Origin: JBMYYE01 sp049609065
GTDB lineage: Bacteria; Pseudomonadota; Alphaproteobacteria; Rhodobacterales; Rhodobacteraceae
Length of the DNA: 11,941 bases
Reading direction: 5' to 3'
Assembly (NCBI GenBank): GCA_049609065.1
Contig: JBMYYE010000072.1
Span: 1-11,941, forward strand
Part shown: piece after piece, positions 1 to 6,329 of the stretch
Numbering within the stretch: the first letter of the stretch is position 1
How the letters are laid out: each line of letters starts with the position of its first letter
The notes under the pieces: generated by a model
The model's input: the letters and a program-made list of their open reading frames with translations, nothing else
What the model was told of the DNA's origin: nothing
The model's database searches: none
Program-made: the position numbers and the translations under genes

Positions 1-74
1 ACGCGCACCCGACCTATTCAGAAGCCGTGCGCGAAGCCGCACTCGCCTGTGGCGATGGTGCGATCCACGCGTAG
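1..74 (+). CDS. lpdA: Dihydrolipoamide dehydrogenase, C-terminal end only
   Basis: The window opens inside a plus-strand frame that stops with TAG at 72-74. The 23 visible residues begin AHPTYSEAVREAAL and end GAIHA. The HPTxxE pattern is the C-terminal active-site motif of dihydrolipoamide dehydrogenase, where His and Glu form the proton-relay pair next to the partner subunit's redox disulfide. The enzyme (E3) reoxidises the lipoyl groups of 2-oxoacid dehydrogenase complexes in the cytoplasm using FAD and NAD+. Nothing upstream is visible, so which complex it serves cannot be told. A strong terminator follows at once. The identification rests on a short tail, but the motif is distinctive; a related disulfide oxidoreductase is the main alternative. 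Confidence 0.75.
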   Translation, partial: AHPTYSEAVREAALACGDGAIHA

Positions 75-90
75 GCCGACACTTTAAAAT

Positions 91-124
91 AAAAAAACCG
101 CGCTCATCTAAGCGCGGTTTTTTT
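91..124. terminator. Two-way intrinsic terminator between lpdA and the GntR gene
   Basis: A perfect 14-bp inverted repeat (91-104 with 111-124) has a 6-base loop. The core is ACCGCGCT/AGCGCGGT, flanked by an A run on the left and a T run on the right, so both strands read as a GC stem followed by a T tract. It serves lpdA on the plus strand and the convergent GntR gene on the minus strand. The GntR stop codon (123-125) lies at the edge of the stem. Confidence 0.93.
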
Positions 125-773
125 ATGTAGATAGCATCCGTAACCCTTGGGTCACATCCGCACGCACGGCGAGCCGCAAGCCAGGTTCGTCCCCTGCCCG
201 CAACGCCGCAATAATCAGCCGGTGATTGGGCGGCGGCTCTGATTTTCGCATGCGCCCATAAAGCGCGCGCATCGTTGGCCCCAGTTGGAGCCACACGGTT
301 TCCGCCATCGCCAGCATTGCAGGCGCTTGGGCTCGGAGATAAAGCGTGCGGTGGAATTCCAAATTCAACCGGATATAGCTCACCGCGTCTTGTTTTGCGA
401 TGGCTTCCGCCGTTAGCGTATTGATCGCCTGCAATCGTTCAATAAGTGCCATATGCGCCCGGGGCAAAGCCCGTGAAGCCAGTTCAGGCTCAATCAGCGC
501 ACGAAGCGCCGCTAATTCTTCGATCCGGTCATGACCAATTTCTGGGGTATGTACCCGCCCGGATGGCGTCATTTTCAATGCACCTTCGGCCACCAACCGT
601 CGGAGCGCTTCACGCGCGGGCGTCATAGACACCCCAAAATCGCTGGCCACACCGCGCACGGTCATCGAATGACCTGGCGGCAACTCCCCATGCAGGACCG
701 ATTGGCGCAATGCACGGTAAACAACATCATGGGCAGGCATGGAATGATCTTGGGGGCGAGATGTAGATTTCAT
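123..773 (-). CDS. GntR-family transcriptional regulator, FCD (FadR) subfamily
   Basis: This 216-residue DNA-binding regulator is of normal length for the FCD group. Residues about 15-77 form the GntR winged helix-turn-helix, including VSMTPAREALRRLVAEG, the typical recognition-helix region. Residues about 80-210 read as the all-helical FCD effector domain, with LNLEFHRTL and NHRLIIAAL. In many FCD proteins an Asp and three His bind a metal; here N137 stands at the Asp position, H141 and H184 are kept, and D206 stands where the last His is usual. Effectors in this subfamily are commonly organic acids, but the ligand here is unknown. The gene is 30 bases downstream of the DUF45 peptidase on the same strand, and a palindrome at 776-797 lies just before its ATG, suggesting autoregulation. 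The ribosome binding site is weak (AAGCG close to the ATG). Confidence 0.9.
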   Translation of the reverse strand: MKSTSRPQDHSMPAHDVVYRALRQSVLHGELPPGHSMTVRGVASDFGVSMTPAREALRRLVAEGALKMTPSGRVHTPEIGHDRIEELAALRALIEPELASRALPRAHMALIERLQAINTLTAEAIAKQDAVSYIRLNLEFHRTLYLRAQAPAMLAMAETVWLQLGPTMRALYGRMRKSEPPPNHRLIIAALRAGDEPGLRLAVRADVTQGLRMLST

Positions 774-775
774 AC

Positions 776-797
776 GCTTATGTGATCACAAATAAGC
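776..797. promoter_or_regulatory. Candidate operator palindrome upstream of the GntR gene
   Basis: TGTGATCACA at 781-790 is a perfect 10-bp palindrome. It is flanked by GCTTA on the left and TAAGC on the right, two bases off perfect symmetry. It lies 8 bases upstream of the GntR ATG on the minus strand. FCD-type GntR proteins usually bind short palindromes with TGT...ACA ends, so this is a plausible autoregulatory site. A possible -35 box (TTGACG, minus strand, 807-802) overlaps the end of the peptidase gene, but no clear -10 is seen. Confidence 0.5.
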
Positions 798-803
798 AAA
801 ACG

Positions 804-1535
804 TCAATCAAATTTCACTTGATGGAGCCGCGCCCCATGGGTTTTAAGCCAGCTTCGCGCGGTTTTTTGGGCCGGGCATAAGCGATCCACATGGGCCCAA
901 AACCGATCCGAATGGTTCATTTCCAAAAGATGCGCCACCTCATGAGCAGCCACATAGTCGAGCACCTCTGGCGGGGCCATAACAAGGCGCCACGAATACA
1001 TGAGATTGCCGTCTGATGTGCAGCTCCCCCACCGTGATTTGGTATCGCGCAGCGTGATTTTCCCATACGGTTTGCCGATCATATCCGCATAGCGGTCAGA
1101 GGCCTGAGACAGCCGTTCGCGCGCGATCACCTTTAAATAGGCCCGCAATCGTGGGCCTGCATCCATGGCACTGTCATTCACATAAAACGCCCCGTCACGG
1201 TAGCGCGCAGTGCGGTGCGACCCAGCCAAAATTGGTTTTTCCGTACCTTCGAAAAGCAATGTTCCCCCGATTTCAAGTCTCGGGATATCTGGCCGCTGAG
1301 CAAGATGACCACGAATCCAGTTTTCCTTTTCCAAGACAAAGGCACGAGCCTCTTTCAACGTGGCGCGTTTGGGAAGGGTCAAAGAAACCTGCCCATCCGC
1401 ATGGGAAATCCGCAATGATAGCCGTTTGGCCCGCGCTGACCGCTTAAGCCCCACACAAATATCAGGATCTCCAGCAAGCTGAATATCTTGAGGCGTGTCA
1501 GGCACGCGGCGTGATGAGGATGTCCAGAAGGCCAC
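804..1535 (-). CDS. YgjP-like zinc metallopeptidase (DUF45, M48-like)
   Basis: This is a 243-residue cytoplasmic protein with no signal peptide or membrane segment. The zinc site is clear: HEVAH at 198-202 supplies two His and the catalytic Glu, and H208 in NHSDRFW is the likely third ligand, the SprT/YgjP arrangement. The motif TKSRWGSC at about 164-171 and the YSWRLVMAPP stretch after it are hallmarks of the YgjP (DUF45) family, usually annotated as M48-family or UTP-pyrophosphatase-associated peptidases. Physiological substrates are not established. The start is GTG at 1533-1535, preceded by AGGAG five bases away. It is transcribed away from the FYDLN-acid gene and toward the GntR gene, 30 bases downstream, so the two may share a transcript. 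The family assignment is secure; the cellular role is not. Confidence 0.9.
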   Translation of the reverse strand: MAFWTSSSRRVPDTPQDIQLAGDPDICVGLKRSARAKRLSLRISHADGQVSLTLPKRATLKEARAFVLEKENWIRGHLAQRPDIPRLEIGGTLLFEGTEKPILAGSHRTARYRDGAFYVNDSAMDAGPRLRAYLKVIARERLSQASDRYADMIGKPYGKITLRDTKSRWGSCTSDGNLMYSWRLVMAPPEVLDYVAAHEVAHLLEMNHSDRFWAHVDRLCPAQKTARSWLKTHGARLHQVKFD

Positions 1536-1662
1536 GGAGGCTCCTATTTGGTTGCAATACTCTTAACGAACGGGGCTTTGGTAGAAAACCCTTTGACTCC
1601 GCCTCACCATTGTGGCACTTGGCTCAAAATCCGTATCAGAATTCGATGTTGAAGGAAAGAAC

Positions 1663-1989
1663 ATGGCCAAAGAAGAATGGGGTGTAAAACGCGTTTGCCC
1701 AACGACAGGTAAGCGATTTTACGATTTGAACAAAAACCCAATCGTCAGCCCCTATACGGGCGAGGTTGTGGTATTTGACAGCGCAAACAAATCTGGCACG
1801 ATTGTTGCCGATAAAGAAGATGCGCAAAGTCAGGCGTCTGACCTCGTGGATGGCGATGACGTGATCCTTGAAGATGATGACACATCTGACGTGGATCTCG
1901 GCGATGACATCTTGGATGATGATGACGACGAAGATACGGTTTCTCTTGATGAAATCGCGGATGTTCCTGCGTCTGGCGACGACGAGTAA
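1663..1989 (+). CDS. FYDLN-acid family protein (TIGR02300)
   Basis: This is a 108-residue protein with a conserved head and an acidic tail. The head (1-35) contains VCPTTGKRFYDLNK and PIVSPYTGE, the signature of the TIGR02300/FYDLN_acid family found across alphaproteobacteria. The spacing recalls a zinc ribbon, but only one of the expected metal-binding cysteines is present (C12), with T15, S29 and T32 around the other positions. Residues about 60-108 are dominated by Asp and Glu and are probably disordered. The function is unknown. ATG at 1663 is preferred because GAAGGA lies six bases upstream; an in-frame GTG at 1612 lacks a ribosome binding site and would add a non-conserved extension. 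A hairpin terminator follows. In related genomes this gene commonly precedes tRNA-Ala, as here. Confidence 0.9.
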   Translation: MAKEEWGVKRVCPTTGKRFYDLNKNPIVSPYTGEVVVFDSANKSGTIVADKEDAQSQASDLVDGDDVILEDDDTSDVDLGDDILDDDDDEDTVSLDEIADVPASGDDE

Positions 1990-2010
1990 TCCAATTATTT
2001 GACAGGTGAT

Positions 2011-2045
2011 TGGGGCATTCATTTGCCCCAGCACTTTCTTCGCAT
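2011..2045 (+). terminator. Intrinsic terminator of the FYDLN-acid gene
   Basis: TGGGGCA at 2011-2017 and TGCCCCA at 2024-2030 form a perfect 7-bp stem with a 6-base loop. They are followed by T-rich sequence (ACTTTCTT...TTTTTC). It lies 21 bases after the stop codon and before the tRNA gene, which therefore probably has its own promoter. Confidence 0.75.
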
Positions 2046-2052
2046 TTTTCGC

Positions 2053-2081
2053 TTGCGTGGGCTGATACAAAGTCCTAAATA
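2053..2081 (+). promoter_or_regulatory. Possible promoter of tRNA-Ala
   Basis: TTGCGT (2053-2058) and TAAATA (2076-2081) are spaced by 17 bases, followed by a GC-rich stretch typical of stable-RNA promoters. Transcription would start about 6 bases before the mature tRNA. Each box matches only half of the consensus, so the call rests mainly on spacing and position after a terminator. Confidence 0.35.
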
Positions 2082-2093
2082 GCGGCACAGGTT

Positions 2094-2169
<76 letters not shown>

Positions 2170-2608
2170 ATATCCGTTCATACTGACCTTATTTTCTGTT
2201 TCACACGAGCAGCCCACCCTCACGGCGCCGCGCCTGGCACATCGCTTCCCATCACTATGACGTCTAAGCAGGCATGAAGAGATAAGCATGCCGTCCATAG
2301 CGCAGTCATCGCGCGTCGAGTTTTCATGCCAAGTGCGAAACCTATAGATATGTGTAGAACGCACAAGCCTTTGACTTGATACAGCGAATTTTCGGAATCC
2401 TATCAATGGGCCACGACATACAATACGGCCCAAATGCCAAACGTTTCCCCCCCCAGACCAGACTTGCATCGAGACCTAGACCAAGAGGTAGTGCGGGGCA
2501 AAGCTGCGACTCGCATAAGTATTAGACCATACCTGCCTCAATCGTCTTGACCCTATCATTAATTCGAACAAACACACGATTGTAGTCATCACTCTTATTC
2601 GGGTCGTG
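2170..2608. other. Gene-free stretch between tRNA-Ala and the broken nuclease
   Basis: No convincing gene was found on either strand in these roughly 440 bases. A 109-codon open frame on the minus strand (2140-2469) has low-complexity, non-protein-like content and runs into the tRNA, so it is treated as chance. A run of eight C at 2447-2454 stands out. No integrase, no repeat of the tRNA 3' end and no convincing terminator are seen. It may be decayed mobile DNA, but nothing recognisable remains. Confidence 0.6.
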
Positions 2609-3411
2609 TTAAAATTCACCAATAAATCTGTAAAGAGTTATACCTAGATTGTCGCGGTAGCGGGCACATACGATCCTACTCTTCCATTTTTCTTTTTCAA
2701 AAAACTTGGTGCCATCTTTCTTGCGCTCGATTATCGTTTTGCCATCAGGTTCTAACTCGTTGGCCCACTCTTTTGTTTCATACAAACGCGGGAACCACAC
2801 GGATCGTTCGGGATCACTAGAAAGTCTCCACGCCCCGCGCTGGTAAGGACCTCCAGTGGAACCAAAGCAACGCAAGGCCTCATGCTGACACATGAACACT
2901 GGGTTTGCCGAAATAGAAAGGTACCCTCGTTCAATATGTTGTTCCGGATCAAAACGCGCATCGAAATCCCATGGCTCGAATTTTCCTTCTGCAACTGCTT
3001 TTCGCTTTAGACTTTGAATTTCTTTTAAAAAACTGTCAACTTCCTGAGCAACTTTTGATATGGTTTTTATTGCCGCATTATTGGCATCATATATTGCAAT
3101 TCGTTTTTCAATGAGGTCGGCCGCGTGAACTATGTCGTCAGTTCTATGGCGGTCATCTAGTTTGCCTTCAGGTGTGGCATGGTGCGGCTCATCTACTTCT
3201 AAAAAATCCCAAACTGAGGAAAATACAGATCCGTGAGAGCATACCGTTCTTTGGAACGACGAATAAGTTGCTGGCAAACAAACTCTACATCACCGTCATC
3301 CATCACCAAGCCATTAATGATCCTAGAGACAACAAATAGCTCCCATTGTTTATGTTGGATTTTGGAAAGGCTTCGCAAAATGAATTCATCTTTAGTCACT
3401 TTTTTAGCCAC
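2609..3411 (-). pseudogene. Modification-dependent endonuclease resembling AbaSI/PvuRts1I, frameshifted
   Basis: Two minus-strand frames form one protein if a single -1 shift is made in the T6 run at 3201-3206. Residues 1-70 end FPQFGIF before a TAG stop, and the other frame continues LEVDEPHH to a natural end at 2609. The joined product is 267 residues. D61 (TDLYFPQ) and E72-x-D74-E75 (LEVDEPHH) form a PD-(D/E)XK-like core. The C-terminal half has RGYLSI (162-167), RGAWRL (192-197) and VWFPRLY (205-211), which I associate with the SRA-like reader half of AbaSI/PvuRts1I enzymes. Those cut DNA near hydroxymethylated or glucosylated cytosine and need no methyltransferase; none is present here. 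The start is GTG at 3409-3411, with AAAGGAG six bases upstream. Base composition is AT-richer than the neighbours, suggesting transfer. Sequencing error or programmed frameshifting remain possible. The subfamily is from memory of the motifs; the nuclease fold call is firmer. Confidence 0.62.
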
Positions 3412-3558
3412 TTCGTTCTCCTTTTCACTTACTCTAAAGACTTACATAGGGTGGTGTGGATTTAAAATCCTTATACGATTGGGGGCTATTTGGGCTCCTT
3501 TCGAGGTCCGCTCTATCAATGTCGTGAATTTGGGGCAGTGTTGTGAGACAAAGGCCAA
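3412..3558. other. Upstream region of the broken nuclease gene
   Basis: This gene-free, AT-rich stretch must hold the promoter of the minus-strand nuclease, since the next feature upstream is the end of the DUF6544-like gene. AAAGGAG (minus strand, 3425-3419) is a strong ribosome binding site. No -35/-10 pair stood out clearly enough to place. The open frames crossing it on the plus strand look like chance. Confidence 0.45.
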
Positions 3559-3594
3559 ACATATCTGACATTCAATAAGACGCAGATATGTCAG
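3559..3594. terminator. Compound inverted repeat at the 3' end of the DUF6544-like gene
   Basis: ACATATCTG (3559-3567) and CAGATATGT (3583-3591) form a perfect 9-bp stem with a 15-base loop. An alternative 7-bp pairing, CTGACAT (3565-3571) with ATGTCAG (3588-3594), uses shifted parts of the same arms. It overlaps the stop codon of the minus-strand DUF6544-like gene and could act as its terminator, although the following T tract is poor. It could instead be a protein-binding site upstream of the nuclease. Confidence 0.4.
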
Positions 3595-4430
3595 TGGGTA
3601 AGAAACGTTGCCTTTGTGACATCCGCAATGAAAAACGGATGGAAGGCGGGAGTGTCAATAAAATAGCCACCCTCAACATGGGTCGGGATACGGTAGCCTT
3701 CGAATATGCGAAACTCCGATAGATATCCGCCAAAGGATTGTTGCCGATAGAGGCCATCAGGGTTTGCATTGCTCCAGCGGTTTAGGGCGACTTTGGTTGG
3801 ACGTCCCGTATTATCAATTGTCACATCAACGGCTTGGACATGGGATAAATGGGTCACGGTGACGCGCGCCGTGTGGTCATCCAACGCCTCCCACGTCACG
3901 CCATCACGAGGCAAAACAGAAGCCGGGCTCCAAAAAACGGCTTCTGCAACCATACGCCCATAAGCCGAGGCTGCGTGATCCCAAGACCCGCCAGCGCGGG
4001 CCACAGGCACCAGCCCCGCGAGCCAAAAGCGCGTCCAGCGGCTGCTATCTGATCCTGATATTCGCATCACGCCCCTGCCCCCTGACATGCCCCAAACAAA
4101 ACCATCAGGAAGTGCAAGCACCTGCTTGGCCGACATCGCCATGTAATTTGGGTTCTCCTTGCTGCCTAAGCTAAAACGCCCCTGCATCGTGAGTTGCACC
4201 ACCGGCAAAAGCGGTGTGCCCTCTTCGATCATAAACATGAAATAACGCTGTGCGGGCTCTGGCAAGGTGGCAATAAGATCGGTGTGAAAGGCCATAGGAT
4301 TCGCGGGTTGCGTTTTCAAAAGCCGCTCTATTTCTACACAATCTGCCCGTTTGTCGCTCACGCGCAAAGCTATAAGTCCCGCAGAAACGGCCAGGACAAT
4401 ACATGCAAAAACGACAGCTAAGGGTATCAT
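3591..4430 (-). CDS. Membrane-anchored DUF6544/DUF6920-like protein
   Basis: This is a 279-residue protein of unknown function. It begins with a hydrophobic segment (MIPLAVVFACIVLAVSAGL), a signal anchor or uncleaved signal, so most of it probably lies in the periplasm. The pattern LPEPAQRYF followed by a GTPLLPVVQLTMQGRF-like strand and a long beta-rich body with many Trp and Gly residues matches what I know of the DUF6544 (DUF6920) family, whose role is not established. The ATG at 4430 is preferred: AAAGGAAG lies four bases upstream on the minus strand, and the hydrophobic segment then starts the protein. The frame stays open to 4622, but that extension is not conserved-looking and lacks a good ribosome binding site. 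The gene is divergent from the ABC importer and shows no functional link to it in sequence. Confidence 0.75.
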   Translation of the reverse strand: MIPLAVVFACIVLAVSAGLIALRVSDKRADCVEIERLLKTQPANPMAFHTDLIATLPEPAQRYFMFMIEEGTPLLPVVQLTMQGRFSLGSKENPNYMAMSAKQVLALPDGFVWGMSGGRGVMRISGSDSSRWTRFWLAGLVPVARAGGSWDHAASAYGRMVAEAVFWSPASVLPRDGVTWEALDDHTARVTVTHLSHVQAVDVTIDNTGRPTKVALNRWSNANPDGLYRQQSFGGYLSEFRIFEGYRIPTHVEGGYFIDTPAFHPFFIADVTKATFLTH

Positions 4431-4763
4431 GAAACTTCCTTTCACGCCGTAGAACCGCATGAGTAAAACCTGCATACAAAGAGCAGGGAACACATCCAAA
4501 CAGCATGGAATATCATAAGCGAGACAAGGCATTAGAGCCTTGATCTGCGTCATATCCTTTTGAGGAAGCCCGCGGTCCGCGCGCCATATGCCCCATGCCC
4601 AATCATCGCGGCGATTGGGCATGGGTTCAATTTAAACGGCGCATGTCACCCCCAAGGCCCTTTTGGCCCATATGCAACTTCGGCATACGCTATTCACTAT
4701 TAGCATTGGTCATTGTGAACGCACTGGTTTTAGTCTCTTGTCATTACCACTGGGAGATTATCA
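4431..4763. other. Divergent intergenic region with a strong hairpin
   Basis: These 333 bases separate the minus-strand DUF6544-like gene from the plus-strand ABC importer and should carry promoters for both. Two inverted repeats are visible: a small one at 4525-4542 (CAAGGC/GCCTTG, 6-base loop) and a perfect 13-bp one at 4592-4625. A weak promoter-like pair for the importer is TTGGTC, 17 bases, TTTAGT, ending near 4734. GGGAGA at 4752-4757 is the ribosome binding site of the binding-protein gene. No coding gene is supported. Confidence 0.5.
4592..4625. repeat. Perfect 13-bp inverted repeat (hairpin)
   Basis: CCCATGCCCAATC (4592-4604) pairs perfectly with GATTGGGCATGGG (4613-4625) around an 8-base loop. 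It lies between divergent genes, so it is not at the 3' end of either. The T tract after it is weak (TTCAATTT). It could be the terminator of an unannotated short transcript, a structured leader or a regulator site. Confidence 0.8.
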
Positions 4764-6320
4764 ATGAAAACACTACGTACCTTTACCACGGCATTTGCCG
4801 TGTCGGCGGCTATGGCCTTGTCTGCGCAAGCAGCAAGCATCAAAATCGCCTATGATGCAGATCCTGTATCCCTTGATCCGCATGAGCAACTTTCTGGCGG
4901 CACATTGCAGCTGTCACACATGGTGTACGATCCGCTCGTGCGCTGGACCAAAGATCTTCAGTTCGAAAGCCGCTTGGCTGAAAGCTGGGAGCAGGTAAAT
5001 GACACAACAACGCGTTTTAAACTTCGCAAAGGTGTGAAATTCCACTCTGGCAACGAAATGACGGCCAAAGACGTACAGTGGACGTTTGAGCGTTTGAAAA
5101 AAAGCGACGACTTCAAAGGGATCTTCAGCCTCTTCACTGCTGTGAACATTGTTGATGACCACACAATTGATGTTGTGACAAGCGAACCATATCCATTGGT
5201 GCTTCACACTGCGACTTATATCTTTCCGATGGATTCTGCGTTCTTCTCAGGCACAGATGCAAACGGCAATGACAAAGGCGACATCGTCAAGCACGGTGAC
5301 AGCTTTGCATCCCGCACAATTTCTGGCACAGGTCCATTTGTTGTGACATCACGCGAACAAGGCGTAAAAGTAGAATTTGACCGTTTCGACGGGTACTGGG
5401 ACACAGCCAGCAAAGGCAATGTGGATCACATCACTTTGACACCAATTAAAGAAGCACCAACACGTGTTGCTGCACTTTTGTCTGGTGACGTTGATTTTAT
5501 TGCTCCTGTTCCACCAACAGATCTTGCACGTGTTGACGAAGATGCGTCTACGGACCTCGTCACAATGGCGGGCACACGTATCATCACGTTCCAACTGAAC
5601 CAAGAACGCGTTGAAGCCTTCAAAAACCCGAAAGTCCGTCTTGCTGTTGATTATGCAATCAACAATGCCGGTATCGTGGACAAAATCATGCGTGGCTTTG
5701 GCACCGTTGGTGCACAAGCGTCACCTGCTGGTTACTTGGGTCATGATGCAGCGCTTACACCACGCTACGACGTTGAAAAAGCGAAAGCTTTGATGGCTGA
5801 AGCAGGGTTTGCAGATGGTTTCTCAGTCACAATGATGGCGCCGAACAATCGCTATGTGAATGATGAAAAGATCGCACAAGCAACTGTTTCTATGCTTGCT
5901 AAAATCGGCATCAAAGTTGATCTTCAAACTATGCCGAAAGCGCAATACTGGCCTAAATTTGACGAGCGCGCAGCAGACATGATGATGATCGGCTGGCATG
6001 CGGATACGGAAGATTCTGCAAACTTCCACCAGTTCTTGACACATTGCCCTGACAAAGACACAGGCAACGGTCAATACAACTCTGGTAACTACTGTAACGC
6101 TGAAGCGGATGCTTTGATGGTGCAGGCAAATGCCGAGACTGATCCAGCAAAACGCTCCGCTTTGTTGCAAAAATTGGAAGGCATCCTTTACAATGAGGCC
6201 GCATTTATTCCACTTCATTGGCAGAACCTCGCATGGGGTGCACGCAAAGGTGTTGATGCAGCGCCAATCGTGAATGCAATGAACTTCCCATATCTCGGCG
6301 ACCTCGTCGTTTCTGAGTAA
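4764..6320 (+). CDS. ABC importer periplasmic substrate-binding protein (family 5, DppA-like)
   Basis: This 518-residue protein captures the substrate in the periplasm for the importer encoded downstream. Residues 1-23 are a signal peptide (basic start, hydrophobic core, cleavage after AQA). The mature part has family 5 (DppA/OppA/NikA) features: VSLDPHEQ, then AESWEQVNDTTTRFKLRKGV and KFHSGNEMTAKDVQWTFERL near residues 70-110, GTGPF at about 190, and ALHW-type C-terminal sequence IPLHWQNLAWG. Only two cysteines are seen in the mature chain (THCPDK and NYCNAE), about 20 residues apart, and these may form a disulfide. Substrates of the family include di- and oligopeptides, nickel, opines and sugars; sequence reading does not decide, though dipeptides are the default guess. 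GGGAGA six bases before the ATG sets the start. A terminator follows before the permeases. Thr and Pro codons favour ACA and CCA, unlike the downstream genes, as in a highly expressed gene. Confidence 0.92.
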   Translation: MKTLRTFTTAFAVSAAMALSAQAASIKIAYDADPVSLDPHEQLSGGTLQLSHMVYDPLVRWTKDLQFESRLAESWEQVNDTTTRFKLRKGVKFHSGNEMTAKDVQWTFERLKKSDDFKGIFSLFTAVNIVDDHTIDVVTSEPYPLVLHTATYIFPMDSAFFSGTDANGNDKGDIVKHGDSFASRTISGTGPFVVTSREQGVKVEFDRFDGYWDTASKGNVDHITLTPIKEAPTRVAALLSGDVDFIAPVPPTDLARVDEDASTDLVTMAGTRIITFQLNQERVEAFKNPKVRLAVDYAINNAGIVDKIMRGFGTVGAQASPAGYLGHDAALTPRYDVEKAKALMAEAGFADGFSVTMMAPNNRYVNDEKIAQATVSMLAKIGIKVDLQTMPKAQYWPKFDERAADMMMIGWHADTEDSANFHQFLTHCPDKDTGNGQYNSGNYCNAEADALMVQANAETDPAKRSALLQKLEGILYNEAAFIPLHWQNLAWGARKGVDAAPIVNAMNFPYLGDLVVSE

Positions 6321-6329
6321 ACAAACGCT

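Noticed and set aside
1536..1544. GGAGGCTCC palindrome before the peptidase start
   Set aside because: It arises from the ribosome binding site AGGAG and neighbouring bases; too short to support as an operator.
1613..1628. TGGCAC resembling a sigma-54 promoter upstream of the FYDLN-acid gene
   Set aside because: The required GC element at the correct distance is absent.
1636..2088. 150-codon minus-strand open frame opposite the FYDLN-acid gene
   Set aside because: It mirrors the repeated GAT/GAC codons of the acidic tail, giving Ile/Val-rich text; the plus-strand protein has a recognised family and a good ribosome binding site.
3200..3206. TTTTTTA as a classical X-XXY-YYZ tandem-slippage heptamer
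   Set aside because: The heptamer sequence is right, but the incoming reading frame is not in the register needed for two-tRNA slippage; only single-tRNA slippage on TTT would fit.
4431..4622. N-terminal extension of the DUF6544-like gene to 4622
   Set aside because: The added residues have no recognisable character, overlap the hairpin region, and the ATG at 4430 has a better ribosome binding site followed directly by the membrane segment.
4914..6218. Long minus-strand open frames opposite the binding-protein gene
   Set aside because: They lack family motifs and ribosome binding sites and are explained as shadows of a strongly biased coding strand.
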